A DNA stretch of 13,762 nucleotides. Source: Perkinsus olseni. Lineage: Eukaryota; Perkinsozoa; Perkinsida; Perkinsidae. This document shows, one piece after another, positions 7,760 through 13,762 of this stretch; positions within the stretch are counted from its first letter, which is position 1, and the number at the start of each line of letters is the position of its first letter. The stretch lies in the NCBI GenBank assembly GCA_013115135.1, contig JABANP010000874.1:1-13762 (forward strand), given 5' to 3'. The notes under the pieces were generated by a model that made no database searches, had not been told where the DNA came from, and saw only the letters and a program-made list of their open reading frames with translations. The position numbers were made by a program, and so were the translations under genes.

Positions 7760-7852
7760 GCGTGAAACGCAATATCGCGAAAAACTCTAACGCGATAACG
7801 CGTTTACCGCGTTAAGCGTTGTGTTAAACGCGTAAAACACAACACAACGCGT
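7676..7852. repeat. Cluster of CGCG-centred inverted repeats
   Basis: In under 180 bases there are five copies of ACGCGT (7677, 7758, 7798, 7828, 7847) and about eleven CGCG. Perfect inverted repeats include CGCGTAAAAC/GTTTTACGCG around a single A (7678-7698), TTTTCGCGAAAA (7704-7715), CGCGATAT with ATATCGCG (7717-7724 and 7772-7779), TAACGCG/CGCGTTA (7796-7814) and GTTGTGTT/AACACAAC (7818-7843). Surrounding DNA shows nothing similar. There are no equal-length direct repeats with spacers, so it is not a CRISPR array. It may be a protein-binding cluster (regulatory or origin-like) or the end of an unknown repeat element. Confidence 0.8.
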
Positions 7853-8317
7853 GAATCACTTACCATCACGAGACTTAACTGCACGAGCACAACCAACACA
7901 GGAGAGAATAGGCCCCCCAGGATGGTTTGCGCTCGAAGAATTTCAATTGACTCTGATTTCCTTTATCATCAGCAAACTGGTATTGGGACTGCCGCTTAGT
8001 TTCTATCGTCTAAATTTCTTACTGTGCTGTTTATTGTGTTTTGCCTCTGCCAACGCGTTACGGATGACGGTATATGTAGCGCCTTCGCGTTCTTCGCATT
8101 TTGAGTTCTAGAATCGTCTATTTCGCAACGACGTGGAACCCAGGAAAGAAAAACTGCTGTAGTCCAACGCCGAGGGAGCCTATCGAGAACAGCAACTACC
8201 CTCCTCTCCGACTACGCTAAATCGGTAGGAACAACCCGGGAGTGACGCTTGACGATGAGCAATGGCGGATCGGCGTCACGGTAACGCCAGCATGACCTTC
8301 ACAGCAGGCCTTCACGC
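7853..8317. other. Interval without a supported gene
   Basis: A plus-strand frame across 7851-8111 has a hydrophobic run (LNFLLCCLLCFASANA) but no convincing start or partner exon. From 8112 to 8317 I see only short frames and no motif. Confidence 0.35.
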
Positions 8318-8563
8318 GTGGGCCAAGAAGAGAGTTTGAAGCGAGCAGAGCTCCGAGTTTTTTTTCAGCCCGCGTCCTTCCCTTCGCCGTTTAGCGAAGA
8401 GTCGGATGTTTCGTACGGTGCATCACTTCTCGTACCTCTGGTCCTTGCTCACAAGGGCCAATATATCGTTGCTTTCGCGCTGCTCTCGGACGAGCACTTA
8501 TGGGCCACGGTTGTCGACAGGAGACAGGGCGGAATCTGGATTCAGGTGAAGTTCCCTCGCTAA
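8318..8563 (+). CDS. Unrecognised short ORF, doubtful
   Basis: The 81-codon frame starts at a GTG, not an ATG. A poly-T tract ending in CAG inside it (just before CCCGCGTCC) looks like a splice acceptor, so the real exon might be about 8370-8563. It would encode a mixed hydrophobic stretch (GASLLVPLVLAHKGQYIVAF) ending GGIWIQVKFPR. No family recognised and no partner exon found. Confidence 0.25.
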   Translation: MGQEESLKRAELRVFFQPASFPSPFSEESDVSYGASLLVPLVLAHKGQYIVAFALLSDEHLWATVVDRRQGGIWIQVKFPR

Positions 8564-8748
8564 GGCCACGTGAACTTCACGTCGTGAAGTGTCGAACTTC
8601 TCACGGAAGTTGCACGATGCAGCGGCATTCGCAGTTGAGCCTCGGCCACGCTAGGCATTCGTTCGGGTTACCATCCCTCACTATGACTTTCAACGCAAGA
8701 GGTCATTATTAACAAGCGTCATCAGCGATACTAGTAACGCATGTTGTG

Positions 8749-8770
8749 GTATCAACGAGTAGGTTGATAC
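8749..8770. repeat. Perfect inverted repeat downstream of the asparaginase gene
   Basis: GTATCAAC (8749-8756) and GTTGATAC (8763-8770) flank GAGTAG. It lies about 130 bases beyond the asparaginase stop on that gene's 3' side and could be a stem-loop in its 3' UTR, which is speculative. The interval 8564-8901 otherwise holds no supported gene. Confidence 0.6.
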
Positions 8771-8901
8771 GGAGGCATTACGCCAGACAAGAGTCAAAGA
8801 TAGAAACGAGAGTGAGAAACACGGGTCCTAGTCAGACCGGTAATGTGGATCCTGAGATCCGACTTAGATTTATACAATTAACGTTAATAGACAACAGATG
8901 G

Positions 8902-10744
8902 TCACTCAGAGACATCGAAAGACAAGTCACGGAACGGATCATCGGCAGCGATGTTATTCTGAAAAAGGAGACAGGTCGCACACAACGCAAGATTCTCCGG
9001 GGACGGGTAGGAGGGGAACTGACCTCAGTGAGCTCGCCCCTCAGCGACTTGCCGAAGGTGTTGGCGATTTCCTCCTGAGTGTAGCCTCTTGCTAGGAGGT
9101 AGCTGAGCTTAGCGATAGCGGCTTCGGCGGTCATATCCCCGGCACTGATGAGACCGAGGGACAGAAGCTGAGCACCTGCCGCGTAGTCGGCCAAGGCAAC
9201 GGTTCCGCGGACAACCTGTGACACTGCGATAACAGGGATACCTTGCTCCCTGAGCCTGACGAAGATACGGTGACACTATGTGACACGGCAGCGAAGGGAC
9301 TTACTTGAGAAGCCAGTTGGTAAAATGGGGTTGATTGGAAGGCGCGTTGCCGGTTCCGTAGAGCAGGAGTACTACACCTTTCACGTCGCTGAGAGCCAAC
9401 GACTCCAGGTTAGCGAAGCCGGGCGACTGACAGGAAGAGACCAATCGCCCTAGAAGAGAATGGCGGAGCTCCACCTCGCCGATTTATGCTCACGAGAGGT
9501 GGAAAGGTTGTTGTTTGCTGCTCACCATGCGCATGACTAGAAGGGAGCTTTCCATCTCCTTTTGAACCTCAAAGGGACCAGTCGGAGCGGGAAGGGAGGT
9601 ATCCAGGAAATTCACCCCGACGTTCATGGAAGCCAGGGCGGGGAACTTGGGCGACTCGAACGCTTCAATGGCTCCACTGTCAACCTGAAGGGAGCTAGTC
9701 AACACTGATCTCGTAGAAGTGTGGTATGGCGAGTGCCGTGGCTGAGCTAATACGGATACTCGGAGCACAGTGTCGTCTTACCTTCACCGAGCGGCTTCCA
9801 CGGAGGAGATGAGTACCGAAGAATATCGATACTTCAGGCACGTTGTACAAACCTGGCAGGTACTATCGAGGAGACGTCATGAGAGGGGCAACCTCACCTG
9901 CGAGGAGGACGGAGACGATGATGTTACGTCGAGCGTCGCTGTGGGGCTCATCGAAAGGGAGGATGGATCCGGTTATGATGACACTCTTGGCCAAGTTGGA
10001 GAACATGAATGACAGGGCGCTCGAGGTGTAGGACATGGTATCAGTGCCGTGGAGGATGACGAATCCATCATAGTCATCGTAGTTATCCTCAACAGCCTGA
10101 GGAGCTACTCGGACACAACAGGGGAGGTTGACCGCTGCTGACCTTAGCCATGGCAGCCCAACCCTCGGGTGACATGTCAGAACTATCGATCAGGTTCTCC
10201 CATTCGACAACCTGAGAGAACAGTCGAATGCTAGCCCTGAAGGAGATGCACCATCCAACTTACGGAAACCGTGGGCATCCCTGTAGCCTGGAGTTCGGGA
10301 AGACTGTGGATCTGACGGGTGAGGTAGCCCGGAACAGGGTGGAGGGTCCCGTTGGCGAAAGGCTGCATACCGATGGTGCCTCCAGTGTAGATTATGAGCA
10401 CCTGTACACGAGCAAGGTTGCACTGAATTCTCGCAAGAAACAGGCGTCGAGGAAGAATACGGACAGGCGACTCGCCGAGGGCCTACCTTGCCGGGCTGAT
10501 GTCGAACGTTAGGAGCGAAGACAGGCCTGAGCGTAGTGTCATCACACGCAGCTCCCTCAGTGGGTTGGAAGCAGAAGCCTTTGTCTTTATGGTAGAAGCC
10601 AGCGCAAACGCCGTTGTCCTTCATGTAAGAGCTATGCTTCGAGAAACGACAAGCCGGGTAGAAATCGCAGAGTTGCTGGCAGAACTCAGCAGAGACGTAG
10701 CTGAGGAGACCAGTGATTGACAAGGCAGCTGTTGCTAGACGCAT
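8902..10744 (-). CDS. Secreted L-asparaginase with N-terminal six-cysteine domain (nine exons)
   Basis: It hydrolyses L-asparagine to aspartate and ammonia. Exons in transcript order: 10744-10487, 10401-10264, 10211-10143, 10096-9898, 9852-9782, 9684-9526, 9426-9305, 9255-9024, 8958-8902. All eight introns (45-99 nt) are GT..AG and the joined frame has 434 codons with no stop. Residues 1-19 are a signal peptide ending YVSA. Residues 22-67 are a six-cysteine domain (C22, C26, C32, C47, C58, C67). The enzyme core spans about 87-434, close to the usual 330-350 residues of type I (AnsA/ASPG-like) asparaginases. Catalytic motifs: YTGGTIGM (T92), substrate loop LIDSSDM (141-145), HGTDTM (T173, D174), and RGSRSVK with the active-site lysine K245. 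The family's AFESPKFPAL and YGTGNAPS blocks are also present. These enzymes are normally cytosolic, so a secretory leader is unusual. It implies action in the secretory pathway, a vacuole or outside the cell. Confidence 0.92.
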
Positions 10745-11068
10745 GAGGGAGGAGGTCTTGAGTGACGAGGAAAGAACAGTAATAGACTAACTGAGATATG
10801 CCCAGGCGTCTCAAGGGGATGCCAGCGACGGGCAAACACCACAATTCGGCGGTGGGCGCTAACTGCGTATAAACCTCGAGCTTCCTGAGAAACGTTCTGT
10901 CATCCCAGTCGAGCTGAGGATGCAGGGCCATCACGAAGAATGAGCCTGTTTCTCTAGCTACCGAACGGATGACTGGTGGGAGTCTCGCAGAGCTTCTCAT
11001 CGCTGCTATTCAATGCGCTGTGCACGTGTGAACATTTCATATGCACGCATGCACACATGGGGAGATCT
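10745..11068. other. 5' flank of the asparaginase gene
   Basis: This is the region between the asparaginase start and the Harbinger element and should contain the promoter. A minus-strand frame is open through it (11000 down to 10686, containing FFVMALHPQLDWDDRTFL) but it runs into the asparaginase first exon in another frame and matches nothing I know. No core promoter motif is evident. Confidence 0.35.
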
Positions 11069-11071
11069 CTG

Positions 11072-11096
11072 GGGCCTATTTCAAAAGTCTCCTTAA
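11072..11096. repeat. Left terminal inverted repeat of the Harbinger element
   Basis: Exact reverse complement of 12358-12382 over 25 bp. A further G (11071) also pairs with C12383; I assign these two bases to the CTG target duplication. Confidence 0.95.
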
Positions 11097-11612
11097 AGAG
11101 GATTTCTTGAAGTTCTTAAGCGCGAAACGGCTGGATTTTTGTTAATCCGAGTTCAAAAGGCCGCCTTAATAACCTAAAGAAGGCTTACTTCATCCATCTG
11201 CTTCCTACGGGCTAAGAAGCACTCCTTTAAGAATGCTTCATGAGGCAAAAATCACCCGAAAAACCCCTCAAGAAGCTCAAGGAGCTTTAACTCGTTTCAA
11301 AAGACGATCTTTCTCGAGCCTTGCAGCTCAAGAAGCTTAACCTCCTCGAGAGGAGGTTATGGGGGGATTTTCCGGCCTTCGCGGCGAAATTTAGACATCG
11401 CGACGCGCTTCGCTCCGCTCCCGACTTAGCGAAAATCCACTATCTAGCTTGAAATTGAAGTCTTCACTTCTTCGTGATACTCCCATGATTTGATTTTCCC
11501 CACGATCTTCAATGTCCTCTTTCCAGTTGCTTTGATTACCACTGTTGTACCCTGTTATACATTATGCTACTGCGTACTTTCGAACCTGAGCACGACAGCG
11601 CTTTGATTAACC

Positions 11613-12083
11613 TCATATCCGACAGAAGAGATGCCCTTTTTGCTCGTGTTGGCGGGTCTGTGACCGTACAATGCTTCTTGCAGATTGTGGAGTATACCAT
11701 GGAATCCATTTGCTAACGACGCTGTCCGTGGTGAGTGCTTTTATACCAGATCTAACATACCTCCAGCAGCTGGACTTGGAGATTCCGAATCCCTGCCCGA
11801 CACACCAATAGAAGTTTCCTGTTCCCAAATACTCCAAAGTTACTAGCAATCTGAGGAAAGGTGGCGCGCCAGGCCTCCCTCCAGGTGCAGGGCCTTCCAA
11901 ATAAGGACCAAGTTCCTCCAATATAGCAAGACAACCGCGTTTTGTGAACCGAAATCTCTCATAAAAACTTGCGTCCGTCAGCGTTTCAAAGGGATTCAAC
12001 CCATCTGCAATAGGATACCTGGCCCGCTCCAAGACCTCCTCGACCTCTGGCATGTCTTCGAAGTCACGGTCCACGAATGCCAT
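11613..12083 (-). pseudogene. Harbinger transposase, N-terminal fragment
   Basis: The 156-residue frame begins MAFVDRDFEDMPEVEEVLER. It carries the N-terminal region typical of HARBI1-like transposases: FYERFRFTKRGCLAILEELG (40-59), then RLLVTLEYLGTGNFYWCVGQ (78-97), then a helix-turn-helix around GISKSSCWRYV (100-110). In complete proteins this is followed by a DDE nuclease with a GAIDGTH-type motif. Here the frame leaves family-like sequence at about residue 127 (SKWIPW) and ends at 156 without any catalytic residue, and no catalytic exon is visible in the remaining 540 bases to the left repeat. A GTATAC after SKWIPW could be an intron donor, but no partner exon remains. It might still bind element ends. 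Confidence 0.8.
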
Positions 12084-12130
12084 AGTGATAGTGGTTTAGT
12101 AGTGTCTATGGATGTGCGGTTTTTCGCGCG

Positions 12131-12207
12131 ATATGCATCACTATGAGTGCCTCAAGAAAGTGGACCGGTTTCCATCACCCACGCGGGTTCGACTCCCAGC
12201 CCCGGCA
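12131..12207 (+). pseudogene. tRNA-like 3' half with Pol III terminator
   Basis: GGTTCGACTCC at 12186-12196 matches the tRNA T-loop/B-box consensus. It is followed by CCCCGGCA as the acceptor 3' strand and discriminator base, then TTTTTT (12209-12214), a Pol III terminator. A possible anticodon-type stem (TGGA ... TCCA) lies upstream. Only three of five T-stem pairs form, and no 5' acceptor strand complementary to CCCCGGC exists within 90 bases. I read it as a decayed tRNA or tRNA-derived SINE fragment. It lies inside the Harbinger element on the strand opposite the transposase. Confidence 0.4.
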
Positions 12208-12357
12208 CTTTTTTCAAGGATCTATTCCGCTTAAGAAGCTCAGGAAGGCTTCTTGAGGTATAAGAAGTTCGCTTCTAAGAAGGAAAAACTTTTGAGACAG
12301 GCTATGCATCTTAAACAAGTTATTGTAAGAAGTTCTTATACTTCAAGAAGTGCTTCC

Positions 12358-12382
12358 TTAAGGAGACTTTTGAAATAGGCCC
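12358..12382. repeat. Right terminal inverted repeat of the Harbinger element
   Basis: Exact reverse complement of the left repeat, followed directly by the CTG duplication. The motif TCAAGAAG or its complement recurs near both ends (11268, 11328, 12249, 12343), a plausible subterminal transposase-binding site. Confidence 0.95.
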
Positions 12383-12490
12383 CTGAGTTCGAGCTCCGAG
12401 TTTGTGGTTGCGGCAAAGTAACTCATGGAACTCTCTGACGAGATCTCCAAGCTATTGAGGTTATACGCCTGAGCTCAATAATCATCATTT

Positions 12491-12671
12491 TTAAGGGGTC
12501 AAAGGCCTAATGGATTTCAAGGAATCGCCAAAAGCTTTCTCAATGCATCGTGTTGTATATGGGATGTTCGCCGACTCGGCACTCTCTGTGCTAAGAGACT
12601 CGGCGACGCCGAGCCTCTTAGCTGCTGCGAGCTTCTCAACATCATCATTGAGGTTGTGTTGAATGAGTACC
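12491..12671 (-). CDS. Possible last exon of a minus-strand gene
   Basis: Downstream of a CAG acceptor (12672-12674) a frame of 59 residues ends in TAA at 12491-12493. It reads VLIQHNLNDDVEKLAAAKRL, then a Ser/Glu-rich helix and RCIEKAFGDSLKSIRPLTP. Amino-acid make-up and helix pattern look coding. I cannot place the preceding donor securely: the nearest (GTGAGG) would leave only an 18-nt intron. The family is unknown. Confidence 0.35.
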
Positions 12672-12718
12672 CTGTCAGTTCAGCCTCACCCTTGCAGCAA
12701 GGGCCTTGCCTGAACTGT

Positions 12719-13072
12719 TCAGATAGCATGAGATGTAGCACGGGCTTGGGATCGCCCCCAGACACGCGAAGTCCAGCAACAACCGGGGTTTGCTACTTTG
12801 GCGTCGCTGAACGGAATTATACACGTCTGGCATGGTAGATTATACGGATCACAAGTGAAACCTTTATCAACAGCCTTAACCAGCCAAACAGACAGACCGA
12901 CGCCCGCAAGCACAGGCCAATAATAAAAAGTATAGACATGCTTGCCTACTACGGTGCGCAATACGGACAGCGTGAGCTGTGATGCATCAAAACCCGCAGT
13001 CCAGACGACAACTCTGTGCTCCCGAAGAAAGTCGTGGAACGGGCGACCACTCCCGTGACCATCGAGCGCAAG
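12719..13072 (-). CDS. Possible exon with a membrane segment, minus strand
   Basis: The frame is open from 13072 down to 12719. It contains GHGSGRPFHDFLREHRVVVW, a hydrophobic stretch (YYWPVLAGVGLSVWLV, about 12870-12920) and a short cysteine cluster (FTCDPYNLPCQTC). The segment after PFSDAK is probably past a splice site. It could precede the exon at 12491-12671. The right half (12970-13070) is open in several frames on both strands, which lowers confidence. No family recognised. Confidence 0.3.
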   Translation of the reverse strand, partial: LALDGHGSGRPFHDFLREHRVVVWTAGFDASQLTLSVLRTVVGKHVYTFYYWPVLAGVGLSVWLVKAVDKGFTCDPYNLPCQTCIIPFSDAKVANPGCCWTSRVWGRSQARATSHAI

Positions 13073-13075
13073 TCA

Positions 13076-13762
13076 CCACCTTGCTCGATCTCAGACGCAT
13101 CGCCCCCGGACCACATCCAGGATTCACGACCGCCATTCAGGAGACTTCGCTGCCGTCGTGAGAGTGCAGGACCTCAATAACATGAAGACACTACTTCCCC
13201 TCTCGGATTATTGCACGTGAATGTCATACAGTGTTATTAAATACCCCGCGTCGATCAATGGAGACGTGGATTGCAAGAATTAGTCAATGTTGCTTTCTCA
13301 ACCATCGTGAGAACTATGGATCACAAGTGATTGGAATCTAGTATAATAGAGCGTGTAACGGGGTTCGTGTTAATATGCAGGAAGAGATGCGGGGACGTAC
13401 TCACTGAGGAACATTACAAGCAGGGCCTTGAGTTAAACGACTGCTTGTGACAATGAGAGGGGAGAGTGATCAGAGGAGTACGGAGTTAGCCGAGACAACG
13501 ACCCAAGGACAGGTCGGACACACAGCTACATACACAATGCTACATCCGCGCAGAATCCCATTACAAGTGTTGTGGGACGAATTGGTCGTCATGCGCCACA
13601 ATATTCCGTCACGCGCCATAAAACCTTCGGCCTGGCATAAGTAGACAATTTCTGTGACCATTGTGATATGGATACGGTAGCTCAATTTCGCTACGCTCGG
13701 ACTCGAAAAGTTGCAGCGGTATCGTAAAACTTGTAAAACTAACACCCTTATCATCACACTAT
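13076..13762. other. Right-end interval without a supported gene
   Basis: Frames on both strands are at most about 95 codons and carry no motif. A plus-strand frame across about 12983-13160 is GC-rich at third positions and Ser/Pro/Arg-rich, but has no start. GTCA(T/C)GCGCC occurs twice, 20 bases apart, near 13590. I found nothing linking this DNA to the other elements. Confidence 0.35.

Larger units (their letters stand above)
11072..12382. mobile_element. PIF/Harbinger DNA transposon, internally deleted (1311 bp)
   Basis: The ends are a perfect 25-bp terminal inverted repeat starting GGGCCTATTTC (11072-11096 and 12358-12382). Weaker similarity continues inward (TTCTTGAAGT at 11104 and its complement at 12339). 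The trinucleotide CTG flanks both sides (11069-11071 and 12383-12385), a 3-bp target duplication. Harbinger-group elements make 3-bp duplications, most often TWA; as I recall, zebrafish Harbinger3 uses CWG, which CTG fits. The inside holds a minus-strand transposase N-terminus (11613-12083) but no DDE catalytic part and no Myb-like partner gene, so the copy is non-autonomous. The matching ends and duplication suggest a recent insertion. Confidence 0.85.

Noticed and set aside
7676..7852. CRISPR-like array
   Set aside because: The elements are palindromes of differing length with no constant repeat or spacer size, in a eukaryotic context.
9770..10031. Plus-strand ORFs over the asparaginase gene
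   Set aside because: They are antisense to spliced exons 4-5, which carry the conserved HGTDTM and RGSRSVK motifs.
12131..12207. Functional tRNA gene
   Set aside because: Only three of five T-stem pairs form and there is no 5' acceptor strand matching CCCCGGC, so at most a remnant.
13030..13072. DGHG motif on the minus strand suggesting a PP2C phosphatase
   Set aside because: No other PP2C motif follows; the next residues run into a hydrophobic segment, and the region is open in several frames.

Overview
This looks like nuclear DNA from an intron-rich unicellular eukaryote. Genes are split by short canonical GT..AG introns (45-100 nt), several proteins begin with secretion signals, and eukaryotic transposons are present. 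The gene style, especially small secreted proteins with a six-cysteine leader, reminds me of Perkinsus-type alveolates. That assignment comes from general resemblance and I could not check it by search. Most real genes here do not appear as single long ORFs and had to be assembled exon by exon.

Layout. 1-3160: non-LTR retrotransposon (LINE) with an R1/Jockey-style Gag carrying zinc knuckles and an ORF2 that keeps a complete APE-type endonuclease but stops before the reverse transcriptase. Gag is split at a 7-A run; Gag and ORF2 overlap as ATGA. 3784-4342: secreted six-cysteine protein with an apparent frameshift. 5571-6110: four-exon membrane protein with a cytoplasmic PPxY motif built across splice junctions. 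6325-7210: probable three-exon gene of unknown function. 7327-8600: (TTG)16 microsatellite, an unusual cluster of CGCG-centred inverted repeats, and short ORFs of doubtful status. 8902-10744 (minus): nine-exon gene encoding a secreted L-asparaginase with the same six-cysteine leader as the 3784 gene. 11072-12382: PIF/Harbinger DNA transposon with 25-bp perfect terminal inverted repeats and a CTG target duplication. It holds only the N-terminal part of a transposase plus a tRNA-like 3' half. 12491-13072 (minus): possible exons of a hydrophobic protein. The rest has no gene I can support.

The main biological point is the asparaginase. A cytosolic-type enzyme (all catalytic motifs present) appears to have been routed into the secretory pathway by fusion to a leader domain that also occurs in a second protein about 6 kb away. 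I would not call the window a new defence or mobile system. The most original signals are this domain fusion, the splice-junction PPxY motif, and the CGCG palindrome cluster.
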